DNA of 64,000 bases, taken from contig CM075353.1 of the NCBI GenBank assembly GCA_037693485.1, forward strand, positions 6,830,001 to 6,894,000, read 5' to 3'. Positions 45,088 through 56,755 of the stretch are shown one piece after another. The notes under the pieces are model-generated. The model was not told where the DNA came from, ran no database searches, and saw nothing but the letters and a program-made list of their open reading frames with translations. Numbering within the stretch: the first letter of the stretch is position 1; the number at the start of each line of letters is the position of its first letter. This stretch comes from Kitagawia praeruptora (lineage: Eukaryota > Streptophyta > Magnoliopsida > Apiales > Apiaceae). The position numbers were made by a program, and so were the translations under genes.

Positions 45088-45573
45088 TGTTACCCAGTAA
45101 TTAACAATTGTAGAAGGGGGGTTGAATACAATTGTATAAGATTTTCGACTTAAACAATAATAACACAAGTATGAATCAATAACAGCTTTATTAATTCTGA
45201 TATAAAACTGTTACAAAACTCTGTTAAGAAATCCTTATGTTCTTAAGAGCTGCTAGGTTACAAGTATTCTCGTGTAAGCGATTACAATCATGTAAAACCT
45301 AAACTGTGTTTATATAGCGTACACAGCTGCACTATCAATTACAAGATATATCAAATCAATTACATATGACTATTAATACATATCTTGAATGATAGCTGCT
45401 TTCCTATAATTTAGGAACCGACAGATCAATTTTCCTTGATCTCTGGACTGATGTAAATCCACATGTAATCCTGACCAGTCTTCAATACTGATGTCGTATT
45501 ACTGATGACGTCAGCATCAGTATCTGATCAGTAATATCCAGATCCTGATCATCACTTGAATCAACATCTAACA
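45088..45573 (-). repeat. Copia 3' LTR
   Basis: 486 bp, almost identical to 59144-59628. The polypurine tract (TTGGGGGAGA on the minus strand, 45574-45583) lies next to it, which identifies it as the 3' LTR. Confidence 0.95.
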
Positions 45574-45650
45574 ATCTCCCCCAATTTGTACTTTGTAAAA
45601 TAAAGCACAAATTCCTTGATTCAATGATGTCAAAAACTCAAAACAAAATA

Positions 45651-48600
45651 CTACATGAAATCTTCTAGCTTGGTTTCAGAAATTCTCACAAAGAAAGTAT
45701 TCATCTTCAAGAAATTCGATAATAGTTCTTCTTCTTTTTCCCAAAGAATATCAACTAGTCTTTTCTTCAGGTTTCTGAGTTCTTCATTTTTCTTATCAAT
45801 CTGATAAATACCAGCTCTGAGATTCTGAATTGAGCTTCTTGGTAAGTCTAATTCCCCCAACAGTAAATATGCAAAATCTTTTCCATTAGGATTTAAAGAT
45901 AATTGTTCTTGAAGCAATACTATCTTCTTAACAGCTTCACCTGTTGACTCGTAAACACGCAAGTATACGCGATCACAAATAGCAAGTGATAAGTAAGATT
46001 CGTTCCGCAGAGACTAGGTGTAAATGCCAATTTAATACCTATGCAACAGTGTATGGTTACTTCTTAATGCTTGAACAATTATCAAATTGGGTTTTAGATT
46101 AAACTATTTTAATTAACTAAGCAAAACTAAATTAACAATTAAGAGTTCTTATAATAGAGAAAGAATGGGATTCCAATATCATTAACCACTTCATCTAGAA
46201 TCTTATGCCCGTTAACCTAGTGTGTGACAGAGTTGATTACTGATTAGATGCACTAAACTGATACACACCAACTTTCGTTGTGCATATACCATCCTACTGA
46301 TCATCCACAATTGATAGAAGTCAAGTAGTCACCAAATATGTGTAGTTCCTATATGTCTATAGCAATTGAACACATACCGGTTAAAAATCAAGCATCCATT
46401 AAACCACATAGTCAATGCAAGACGGTTAAAATTACACCACAAATTAATACATGTTCTTCACATGCAAAAACCTATGCTAGCATGAATTGTTCTAAACCCT
46501 AGATCCACTTTCGCATTCACCAGGATCAAATAAAAAATTACAGGTGTTCGCGACTTACCCATAACGAATAAGCATAATCATACTAGGAAATCAATTCAAT
46601 CCATCACAGACCAAGGCATAAATAACACTTAATTACTAGAATCCATAGAAAAATCCATTAAAATCCCATGATAACGATTTAGCCCATAATCGACCTCATC
46701 GCCATCATGGGTTCAATTGATAACATAATTATAGAAAAGAAATAATAATAAAAGAGAAATATGGTTAGAAATAAATCCCCAAAAATGAGAAAGAGTACAA
46801 ACGATCCAAAGATTAGGCCTCCTTGTTTGTCACTAGCTTGGAGATCTCCTCTTAAAATTGTTCTTCAAGAATAAAATGTTGATAGGTGATAAGAGAGAAA
46901 CTAAAACAACGATAGATCGATTTTTAGGTCTAACATAATACATATAAAGTCCCAGCTGCCGCCCTAATAAAATAGGCCCAACACAATTTGACCCGAAACA
47001 AGGAAATAAAAATCTGCAAAAACCGCTTGAGCGCTGTAGCGCCCAAATGGAGCGTTGCAGCGCCTCCTGCTCCCTGGAAAATGTTTCTCCCAAGCGCTGC
47101 TGCCCTTGGTCAAGCGCTGTGGCGCCTGGTTGAGCGCTGTAGCACCTGTTTGAGCGCAAGAGCGCCTGTTTGAGCGCAAGAGCGCCTGTTCTGAGCGCAG
47201 GAGCGCCTGTTCTGAGCGCAGGAGCACCTGGTACCCCCTGGACTGCTTTGTAGAGCTTTCTCTCCTCTTCGCATGGGCTTTTGAATCGCCCAATTCCGAT
47301 GTCTGGAACTCCAGTTATGGCTAAAACAGTGATGTATGCGCATTGAGCTCAGATTCCCAAGTTCTGTTGCCCTGGACTTCCTTTAATTTCTACTTTTAGC
47401 TCACAGAATACCACCAATACTTCACCAACACCACCAATGCCGCCCGACTATGCAACCTACACAAATTAGTTGAAAACACATCAAACTAACACGAAACTTG
47501 AGAACTTGCAAACGATTAAAGTCCAAACGGAAGGTAAATAGTGGATATAGAATCCACTTATCAGCACCCTTTTGCATTTCTACTTCTTGTCCTTCTGAAT
47601 TTAAGTACATGGGAGTATAACTACCATCATACCTTGATCCTCCATCTAAATGTCTGAATTTGATTGTTCTGAGAATCATAGTACACCGGTTACTATAAAC
47701 ACTGGCTTCTTGATCAGGAATTATTCTGTTCACAAGTAGATAATGAACATATTTCAGCTCTTTTGTTGACTTGCACAATACTTCATGAATACTCAACTTC
47801 TTGACACTCTTGTCTTTCATGAAATATAATAACTTCTCAATTTTCTTATATTCCACAATACAAGCAACAACTGCAATAGATTCCAACTCCCAAAGATCAT
47901 CAACAGATAAATCATCTCCAAGTCTTCTAGTAAGAAAATGTTGATCTGTCTGTGCTGTAGATATAAGCTCTGCAACTCTAGAACCTATACCTCCTACTGT
48001 GTGAGGTTCCATTCCTATCAAGTCAGATTCCATCCTAACCCATCTTGGAAAAGAGTTGTCAGGCTCGGAAACTTTAGCTCTCTGAAGTTCAAAAGAATTT
48101 GGAGCTAATCCAGCAGACTTAAAAACAACTGGACCATTATACTTTATTTCATCAATTGGTTTCCATTTGCTTCATTTCTTCTTGAACTGAGGTTCCTTAG
48201 GTTCTTCTTCCTTTGCATGTTTTGTGATATCATACCACAATTTTTTATCAGATTTGCGAATTCTTTCTAAGTACTCATCTTCTTCCTCATCAACCTCCAA
48301 ATTGTGAGAATCAACCACAGTGATAAGAATTATTAAGTTAAGATCCTCCAAAATTTCAGCATCACTAGAATCAGGATTAAAAACAGCAGTCTCAGTTGTT
48401 ACAGCAGCAACTTTTTGTTCTTTCACAATAGATTTGCCCTTCCTGGTCCTTAGTGAACTTTCTTCTTTCACATTCGCAAAATCTTCATTTACATTGAATC
48501 TGTTATCTGGAGTCATCTCAAGAAGTAGTGGAGTTTTCTTCTTTTTATCACCAAAAATTTCTTTTACTCTGCTTCCACTAGATCTCGTCTGCCTTGTATT

Positions 48601-50860
48601 CGCTCGAACAGACTGTCTTCCTCTGCCTCTGTTTCTGCCTCATCTGCCTCTCCTTGCAGCAGGAGCTTCTTTTTCTTTAGAAATTGCTTCTAAGATTCTT
48701 TGTTGTTCCTTTAAGATATCTTCAGTACTCATGTCAGGATTTTCTTCAGAAGTCAATGCAAGTGCCTTCTTAGCATGATACTGTTGAACTCTTTCGTCCT
48801 TATGAAACAATTGAAGAACTTGACCATCCCCTGTATCAAGTGCATGAAACAGATTAGCAACATCGTTATCCTGTTCAATGTACACATCATCCTCAGGAAT
48901 AGTTGACAAAGTTTGACGACCAGATTGTTCTGTCTTCTTTTCAGATCTAGAAACATGAGTTGACTGCTTGATTTGACTTCTTTTCAAAACAGCATCAGAG
49001 GTTTCAGCTGTAAGAGACTTAGTACCACCATCATTTCCAGAAGTATCATCATCCTTCCTTACAACTAGATCAGGTGTACATTTTGTTTTGAATACCTTCT
49101 CCTCCTTTTTGACATCAGGATCTGTTAATAATGACAAGATAAGCTGGAGAGATTCTTCAATGTTGTTGACTTTGTCTTCAAGAGAAGCAAGACGTGTATT
49201 AGTTTTCTCCACTTCAGTTGTCAGGATCCTGACTTGAGAACCAGTAGCCATCAATGAGAACTTAGTCAATATTGATGCTTGAGTTTGAATATGAGCATCC
49301 TTGATGGAAGCAATCTCAGATTTAAGACCCTTAGAAAGAATAGTTGATGACTTCACAATATGTTGTAGAGGAACATTATCAGCCAGAGATTTAACAACAT
49401 AGAAAGCATGACCTTGAGCATTTGCAAAAGCAATATTCTCTGTAGGAGTATTCCAACCACTATTCCATTCAAAACGCCGAACACATTCAACATTGTCATC
49501 AGTACTATCATCACGAAGAATCTGTGGATGTACCATAGTGCTAGAAGATCCATAATTGGAACCAAGACTCGCATGAAGAGCTTGTTTGAGCTGAGCCTGA
49601 TCAGGATCATCCATTGCATCATTATCATCTGAGCTATCATCAGCATCAGAAGTTCTATCATCCACATTGTCATCAGGATCCATTACACCCTTCATTCTCA
49701 AATCAACAGGTGTTTCCTGAGAACCTGCAGGTTGAATAGAAGAAGTACCTAAATCTCTCTTTTCTTTTAGAGTGATCTCATCACTTCTCACAATCTTACC
49801 TAAGTTACTTTTAATAGTAACTGCTACCTCACTAGAAGTTAACAACTTCTCACTCTTTTCTACCTCTCCTTTTGCCAGTTCAGGAGACTGCCTCTCTTCA
49901 TTCTTATTTTTCTCTAATTGTTCACTCTCATTCTCACATGAAAGGTTCTGGCTTAATATATGCGAAGAAATAAGAGGTGGCTAAGAAGAGTGGTCTGAAG
50001 TCATACAAATAGAGGTATCCCTTGTATCAGGTCTATCTGTAATCATACTATCAGTAGTAAAGGAAGTAGAGATAGAAGTGTTACCTGAGAAAGTAGGGAA
50101 AGATTCCATTGGCCTTGAAGAAATCGGCTCAATAAGCAGTGGAATATTTGGATCAGAGGTACTTTCATCAGGTTTGACATCTGCAACTGTAGGATGACTG
50201 GCATCAGTAGTGTCTACCAATGGTTCTTGTGTAGTCTGAGGTTGTGAAGCTGCTTCAACACTTTGAGTCAAAGGTTCTTGTGTGCTTCCCTCATTTGCAG
50301 TGTCTTCAATCACCTTATCACACTCAGCAATCTCAGGAATCTCTTTTGCTAATGTAATATTGCCTTCAACTTCACTTTGAGAAGTTGGTTCTTGTGGGGC
50401 AGGAATATTCTTGTCTTCACCTTCCCTTTGAGAAAGTGGTTCTTGTGGGACTATTCCTTCAGAAATGTCTGCACTCACACTTTGGGTGAGTGGTTCTTGT
50501 GTGACTGGATCTGCAGTAGCTGCTGAACTCCTTTGAAGTCCAGGTTCTTGTGGGCTTGATCCTTTCAGAGATGATGTAATCCTCTGTTTCTTTTGTCTTG
50601 CAAAGACCTTTGCTTCAGCTTGTCTTTTGACTAGGATAGGTGATGGTTGTAAACCAAGCTGAGCAGCAATAGTATTAACCTGTTCATCAGACATCTCAAT
50701 AACTCGTTTCTTTGGAGATGCAGGTGCTGTAGAATCAGAAATCTCAACAGTCTTTACAAGTGAATGCTCAGGAGTAGAGATGTCAGGATTGACAGTAGCA
50801 TCAGGAATTGATGTTCCGTCAGGATTGATAGAGATATCAGGAACAAACTCGGTATCATTA
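45651..50860 (-). pseudogene. Copia accessory ORF, middle and C-terminal parts (split, stops)
   Basis: From about 50860 to 47569, and after solo LTR D from 45936 to 45651, one long reading frame is preserved but broken by stops at about 49981, 48640, 48172 and elsewhere. The 49981-50694 segment contains six QEPL(T/S)Q-like repeats. The 48640-49845 segment is acidic, then forms a coiled coil (VEKTNTRLASLEDKVNNIEE), and ends basic (EAPAARRGR). The 47569-48033 segment (WILYPLFT is already LTR-derived) is globular in style. The last piece ends KKRLVDILWEKEEELL. No catalytic motif or clear membrane segment was found. It is positioned like the env-like or accessory ORFs of Sirevirus-type Copia elements, but homology to env is not shown. 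Confidence 0.6.
45942..47563 (-). mobile_element. Athila-like solo LTR D inside Copia accessory ORF
   Basis: On the minus strand it starts TGATAAGTGGATTCTATATCC and ends GAGTCAACA. The flanks are TCACC (45937-45941) and GCACC (47564-47568), a 5-bp target duplication with one changed base. The accessory ORF frame continues when this segment is ignored. Length 1622 bp. A leader hairpin is at 46673-46712. A GC-rich minisatellite at 47030-47240 is made of GAGCGCAAGAGCGCCTGTTT-like units. ORFs in this segment (46833-47343) are reads of that minisatellite. Confidence 0.88.
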
Positions 50861-51131
50861 GTAAGATTCTATATTTCTAAAGGAATGAAGTATTTGCTTT
50901 TGTTGAGTAGCCTTCTTCTTTTCTTTGGCTTTTCTGAGATAGCCAATTCATCAGTAACAAGAGCAGCAACTTCCTTTTTCTTTAACACAACTGACAAAGG
51001 TAGTGTGTCATCTCCAAATCAGAATCACCAGTCTGACTAAATTTCCTCTTGTCTCCAGTTTCTTTATACACACCTATTTCAATCAATGAGGCAGCAACCG
51101 CAGGATCACATTTCTCCAAAACCAGGACCCC

Positions 51132-52193
51132 TTATTCACCCCCTTGTGACTTCAATTTAGAGTAAGGTGGAGTGGAGAAATCCTTTGATCCTGATTGCCT
51201 TCCAGACAAATCAGATCTAGCTGATTTCTTAGATATTACAACTGATGCCTTTTGGGAGACATCAGAGGTGGCTGACTGTTTGGAAATCTGTTTGGGAGAT
51301 GTGCTTGTGTCAGGAACAGGATGTGTTTGGTCCTGTCCCATAGCACCAGTTGCTGAGCCATAATGAGTAGACATTCTTTTTGATAACAGAAGCATAATCT
51401 CATTTGGATAAACAGGAGTAACACCTTCAAAACCATTTGCCTTATCGCTTTTATCCAAAGATTTGATATTATTCTCAGAAATCTTAAAGATAGGCAAAAT
51501 GATATCATCGTCAAATTCAACATTGGGGCATAAGTGATTAAATATTAATTGAAAGAATCTAAGAAAACAGACATAGCCACATTTATCTGCTTTTCTAACA
51601 CTTAATGCTTTTAAAATGAAAGTTCCATAATCAAATACAGTTTCATGGATTTGAGAATACCCAATGTGAACTAAAGCTGAAGGTAGTGCATCAAAGTTGG
51701 AGACTTTGTTCAAGAAGCATCTACTGATGGTATCAAAGAAGAAGTTCCATTCCTTCTTTAGCTTGGTTCTGAAGAGTTCCCTAAATTTCTTTGGTTTTCC
51801 ATTGTAGCCCAGACCTATAGCAAACTCCAGAAGAGAAGCATCAGTAATACTTGCTAGAGTCTTACCATTTAAAGATGGTAGTTGTAGAGCTTCAACCACA
51901 ACATCTGGAGTGACATGATGTGTCATCCCATTGTGTGTAAAGGTCAAGTTGGGCCTTCCTGAGGGTTCACATACACCAAACACTGCTGTATCCCAAACCT
52001 GCATAACACACTTAAAAGAAACTTTGGCAGGTTGTGTTAATGCATAATTAATTGGGCTTGTGGCCAAGAAGTCCTGAATGATGTGAAAATCATTTGACAA
52101 TTCCTGATGATCAAGAACAGCGACAAAATTGTTAGGTGCAAAAGTGATACCATTGACCATGGTCTTGCTTTTCGTGAATGGTGAAGAATCCAT
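51132..52193 (-). CDS. Copia accessory ORF, N-terminal part
   Basis: 353 codons from the ATG at 52193. The part from residue 1 to about 245 looks globular: FLATSPINYALTQPAKVSF, VMQVWDTAVFG, VTPDVVVEALQLPSLNG, then KLKKEWNFFFDTISRCFLNK and FLRFFQLIFNHLCPNVEFD. A Ser/Lys-rich tail follows. I recognise this as a type of ORF found downstream of pol in large plant Copia elements, but its function is unknown to me. It lacks an obvious signal peptide. A TAA stop at 51132-51134 ends it; related sequence goes on in the next frames, so it is probably the front of a longer protein. It is transcribed in the same direction as gag-pol and starts about 1.25 kb after the pol stop. Confidence 0.6.
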   Translation of the reverse strand: MDSSPFTKSKTMVNGITFAPNNFVAVLDHQELSNDFHIIQDFLATSPINYALTQPAKVSFKCVMQVWDTAVFGVCEPSGRPNLTFTHNGMTHHVTPDVVVEALQLPSLNGKTLASITDASLLEFAIGLGYNGKPKKFRELFRTKLKKEWNFFFDTISRCFLNKVSNFDALPSALVHIGYSQIHETVFDYGTFILKALSVRKADKCGYVCFLRFFQLIFNHLCPNVEFDDDIILPIFKISENNIKSLDKSDKANGFEGVTPVYPNEIMLLLSKRMSTHYGSATGAMGQDQTHPVPDTSTSPKQISKQSATSDVSQKASVVISKKSARSDLSGRQSGSKDFSTPPYSKLKSQGGE

Positions 52194-52580
52194 TGGAATA
52201 GGAGAAGAAAGATGTGTGAGATTTTTGAAATTAGGGTTTGAGAGCGCACAGAGATAGAGATGTAATGTGTTATTGATGTAATTAGGAGTAATGATTAAGT
52301 GAATCGTTTGTATTTTGTTTTAGAGAAACAAAATTTCCTTAATTACAAGTGTCAGTACTTGATTATCGCAAAGAATTAGTGGACACAAATCGTGGGTGAG
52401 TGGTGATAACTGCACGCAGATCTATGTGTATCTATACATATGCTGACAAGTAAGACGCACGCGCTCGTATTATTCAAGAAATACACTTGTGATAATGATT
52501 AAAATATCACTATCTAAAAATACCTGGTACCGTTAAAAACCAGAATATGAAGCGTCTCTTGACCTCGTTAGTCTCTCATC

Positions 52581-52590
52581 TCTATTTAAC
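52581..52590 (+). promoter_or_regulatory. TATA-like box for antisense ORF in Copia
   Basis: TCTATTTAAC on the plus strand lies about 90 bp before the ATG at 52678, a normal plant TATA-to-start distance. A CT-rich stretch precedes it. It faces away from the minus-strand accessory ORF starting at 52193, so the 52194-52677 gap may be a divergent promoter region. Confidence 0.45.
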
Positions 52591-52677
52591 ACCTGGAGAC
52601 TTGTCCATTATTGTTTTAACCCTTCATCCTCTCCTGAAAATCAAAAACCCTTCACAGAAAACATCTTAGCAAAAAAA

Positions 52678-52935
52678 ATGTCTAACTTTACCATCAAAGA
52701 AAGAAATCTTCATCTCGTAGAGAAGAGAAATATCTTCAGTTATACTCGTGAAGAGTTTGAAGCCTTTGATCAGGAAAGGCGGCTTGAGACTTTGTGGCTG
52801 CATATGGATGCTTGCCTCGAGGAGATCGAGAAGGAAAAACCTGTAAAAGTGATCGACATCGATGCTGCTCTCCAAACAACATTCGAATGGCTTTCCTCTA
52901 AAGCATCCTCATCCAATATCACCAACCATTGTTAA
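52678..52935 (+). CDS. Small antisense ORF inside Copia, unknown function
   Basis: 85 codons, starting MSNFTIKERNLHLVEKRN with AAAAAAAATGTC around the start, a favourable plant context. Charged and probably all-helical (REEFEAFDQERRLETLWLHM, CLEEIEKEKPVKVIDIDAAL). No known domain. Orientation is opposite to gag-pol. It ends before a second frame (to 53110) that contains a hydrophobic stretch GVVWTLIFIFLLNRLV, so the true product might be longer through a frameshift or splicing. Coding status is unproven. The promoter-like box upstream and the well-placed start favour a real gene. Confidence 0.45.
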   Translation: MSNFTIKERNLHLVEKRNIFSYTREEFEAFDQERRLETLWLHMDACLEEIEKEKPVKVIDIDAALQTTFEWLSSKASSSNITNHC

Positions 52936-53441
52936 TGAGTATGTCAGCAAAAATAACCTTATCCCCTTCAACTTCCACCCAAACAAAGTTGCAAAGATGG
53001 GATCTGGGATAGCTGCTAACAATGGAGTGGTTTGGACTTTAATTTTTATTTTCCTACTGAATAGATTAGTAGATAGAGAGAACAAAAAAGATGTAATGAT
53101 TTTCATGTAATCTCTTTCTTATTATCAATGAAAAAAAATCTTGTTTCTAATCTTATTCAATATGTCTTGCAATTTCTTTTATGTTTCTGAACTTTTCTTC
53201 AAAGAAATAAATAAGAGAAGTAAATATGATAACTAATTAAAGAAATCACACCAGTAACAAGTTCATTAACAAAGACAACACATATATCAGGAAACAAAAC
53301 AATAAGGACACTTAACAATTTACTGAGAGATGAACCGTTGCATCAGGATTCGATGTTTGACCAAAGTCAGGATTGACTTTTTGTCAGGATTCGATATGCA
53401 TCAGGATCTAGTGATCATCAGTAATTGGTCTTCCCTTGTTG

Positions 53442-54926
53442 TCAGAAGCTCTCATAGTTTACCATTCCTAGTTCATTCACCAATTTGATAAAAGTAGCTT
53501 CAGGAAGTGGCTTGGTGAATATGTCAGCCAACTGTTGATCAGTAGGAACAAAGTGTAATTCTATTGTCCCTTCCATTACTTGCTCTCTTATAAAATGATA
53601 TCTGATACTGATATGCTTAGTAAGAGAATGTTGTACTGGATTTCCTGTCATAGCAATAGCACTTTGGTTATCACAATAAATAGGTATTTTTGAATATGAC
53701 AAACCATAATCCATTAGCTGATTTCTCATCCACATGATCTGAGCACAACAGCTTCCTGTAGCAATGTACTCAGCTTCTACAGTTGATGTGGAGATAGACT
53801 TTTGCTTTTTACTAAACCAAGAAACTAGTCTTCCTCCAAGAAATTGACAACTGCCTAAAGTACTCTTTCTGGCTATCTTACAACCTGCAAAATCAGCATC
53901 TGAGTAACCACATAAATTAAAGTCAGACTCTCTAGCATACCACAGGCCAAGTGATGGGGTGCCTTTAAGGTATCTGAAAATCCTTTTTACTGCAATGAGA
54001 TGTGGTTCTGTGGGATTCGCTTGAAATCTTGCACAAAGACAGGTTGCATACATGATATCTGGTCTGCTAGCAGTTAAATACAGGAGTGAGCCAATCATAC
54101 CTCTGTAGTTTGTTACATCTACCTCAGTACCTTGATTAGGATCAAGTTTGGTAGCTGTAGCTATGGGAGTTGAAGCATTGGAGTTGTCTTGCATGTTAAA
54201 CGTTTTCAGCAAATTCTTTGTATACTTTGACTGATTGATCAGGATTCCATCATCAGTCTATTTAACTTGTAGACCTAAGAAATAGCTCATTTATCCCATC
54301 ATGCTCATTTGATATCTAGACTGCATTAGCTTTGAAAACTTCTCACAAAGTTTTGTATTAGTTGACCCAAAGATGATATCATCAACATAAATTTGAACTA
54401 AAAGCAAATCCTTACCATGATTCAAATAAAACAAGGTTTTATCAATTGTACCTCTTTTGAATCCACTCTCCCGTAAGAATTGAGCCAATGTCTCATACCA
54501 GGCTCTTGAAGCTTGCTTTAGTCCATAAAGTGCTTTATCCAGTCTATAAACATGATCTGGATATCTAGGATCAATGAAGCCAGGAGGTTGCTCAACATAT
54601 ACTTCCTCTTCTAATTTTCCATTTAGAAAAGCACTTTTCACATCCATCTGGAAAACCTTGAATTTCTTGTGGGCTGCATATTCCAGAAAAATTCTGATAG
54701 CTTTTAGTCTTGCAACAGGAGCAAAAATCTCATCATAGTCTATGCCTTCTTGTTGAGAATACCCCTTTGCAACTAATCTTGCTTTATTCCTTATTATTGT
54801 GCCATCTGAATCTGTCTTGTTTCTGAATACCCACTTTGTATCCATAATAGACCTATTCTTTGGTCTTGGTAAAAGTTTCCAGACTTCATTTCTCTCAAAC
54901 TCATTTAGTTCTTCTTGCATTGCCAT
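53442..54926 (-). pseudogene. Copia reverse transcriptase and RNase H
   Basis: One frame with internal stops. The RT part (54291-54926) shows MDTKWVFRNK, QMDVKSAFLNG (first catalytic Asp at residue 95), VEQPPGF, LYGLKQASRAWYE and the YVDD box at residues 180-183. Stops follow at 54291 and about 54258. RNase H (53442-54212) shows YSDADFAGCKIARKSTLG, STVEAEYIATG, CDNQSAIAMTGNP and HFVPTDQQLADIFTKPLP, the full set of acidic residues. It copies element RNA into DNA in virus-like particles. All catalytic residues are present, but the stops prevent a full product. Confidence 0.92.
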
Positions 54927-54929
54927 AAC

Positions 54930-56519
54930 CTAATCAACATCCGTGAGTGCATCTTTAGCTTTCTTATGCTTCTCCTTTGACAGAAAGTTATGATAAAGAC
55001 ATTCATTTTGAGTTGCACTTCTTGTCTTAACACCTGCTTCAGGATTCCCAATAATCAAATCAGGAGTGTGACTTTTAGTCCATTTCCTTGCTGGTGGTAA
55101 GTCATTCCTTGAGCTGGATGCTCCCCCTGGATTGGTGTTATCTTTAAAAGAACTAGAATTGCTAGAAGCTCCCCTTAAGATAGTGCTATCTTTTTCTGAT
55201 CTGCTATCAGAATTATCACTTGAATTTGTTTCTGATAAACCTTCTCCTGATGTTTGAGTCGTTTCATTGTTGATGATTTGTTGCTGTTGCTCCCCCTCAA
55301 CATTTGTATTTTCATCAATAATTTGTGTTTCATCAGAAGTTGGAGGATCGTCAAGATCTGATGGAGTATCAGTATCTGACATAATTTCATCAGAAATTTT
55401 GGTAGTTTCATTTGCAAAAATCAAACTATCATGCGAGTCTTCAGCTATTCCTGTTACCTTCTTATCGTCAAAAGATACATTGATAGACTCCATGACTGTC
55501 TTTGTTCTAAGATTGTAGACTTTAAAGGCTCTTGTCGTTGGATAGCCAATAAAGATGCTCTCATCAGCTTTAGTCTCAAACTTTCCTAGCTGTTCAGGAT
55601 GAGGTCTTAGAACAAAGCACTTGCAGCCAAACACATGTAGATGCTTCAGACTTGGCTTTTTCTCTTTAATCATCTGATAAGGAGTCACACCATGTTTGTT
55701 GATTAAAGTAATGTTCTGAGTATAGCATGCTATGTTGACTGCTTCTGCCCAGAAATATGTGGGTAATTTAGCTTCCTCCAACATAGTTCTGCCAGCTTCA
55801 ATAAGAGTTTTGTTCTTCCTTTCAACTACTCCATTTTGATGGGGTGTTCCAGGAGCAGAGAATTGTTGAACTATTCCTTTGTATTTGCAAAACTCTTCCA
55901 TTACTGAATTCTTGAACTCAGTTCCATTATCACTTCTCAGAATCTTGACTTTGTACTTTGTGCCAGTTTCGATAATCCTCACATGATCCAGCAGTATTTC
56001 AGCAGTTTCATCTTTTCTGTGTAGAAAATACACCCACGTAAATCTAGTATATTCATCAACAATTACTAGATTATACCTTTTCTTACTGATGGACATTATG
56101 TTCACTGGTCCAAATAAGTCAAGGTGAAGCATTTGATATGGTTCATTAATTGAGGATTCAGTTTTACTCTTGAATTATGTCCTTCTCTGTTTGGCCTTCT
56201 GACAAGCATCACAGAGTCCATCAGGAGTATAAATTCCCTTTGGTAATCTTCTCACCAAATCTTTCTTAACCAACTCATTGATGTTGTTGAAGTTGAGATA
56301 AGAAAGCTTCTTGTGCCAATTCCAACTATCATCCACAGTTGCTTTACTGATGAGACAAGTAGAGGGGCAATCAGTTTTGGTGTAGATGTTGGCTTCATAA
56401 ATGTTACCATGTCTTAGACCAGTTAGGACAACTTTTCCTGAAGCTTTTCTGATTACTTCAAAATGAGGGTCATTGAAGTTGACATGATAACCTCTGTCTG
56501 TGATTTGACTAACACTCAA
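54930..56519 (-). pseudogene. Copia integrase with pre-integrase domain
   Basis: The pre-integrase zinc domain (56175-56519) has WHKKLSYLNFNNINELVKKD and CDACQKAKQRR. A TAA stop at 56175 separates it from the core (54930-56132). The core has Asp5 (LDLFGP), Asp68 (RSDNGTEF) and Glu104 (QNGVVERKN) in D,D-35-E spacing. After the core come the usual GCKCFV and KFETKADESIFIGY motifs and a long Ser/Thr/Asp-rich linker up to the RT. A TAG stop at 54930 ends it, in the same frame as RT. Confidence 0.92.
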
Positions 56520-56755
56520 CAGATTGTGTTTGACTCATTTCACCGGAGCTACTTTTTCAATGATGACATTTCCAATTATTATATTGCCATATCCCAAAGT
56601 CTATCCAATGTTGCCATCTCCATAAGACACAGTAGGGCCAGCCTTCTCCTCAAATTCTGATAGCAAGGTTTTGTCTCCAGTCATGTGCACAGAACAACCA
56701 CTATCCATGACTAACACATTTTTCTTTTTACCCTGCAATCAGAAACACAAAGAAC
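56520..56755 (-). pseudogene. Copia protease
   Basis: The active-site motif MDSGCSVHMTG lies at about 56682-56712 (minus strand), the Asp-Ser-Gly triad of Copia aspartic proteases, intact here. It is in a different frame from gag, beginning after TTGCAGG. Two in-frame stops follow (near 56602 and 56536). The protease would cut the gag-pol precursor. Confidence 0.75.

Noticed and set aside
46833..47343. Overlapping ORFs of 61-109 codons on both strands rich in Cys/Ser/Gln/Arg
   Set aside because: They read through the GAGCGC minisatellite of solo LTR D in different frames. The repeat explains the open frames and composition.
45651..52193. Calling the Copia accessory ORF an envelope gene
   Set aside because: Its position fits env-like ORFs, but no signal peptide, membrane anchor or fusion-type segment is seen.
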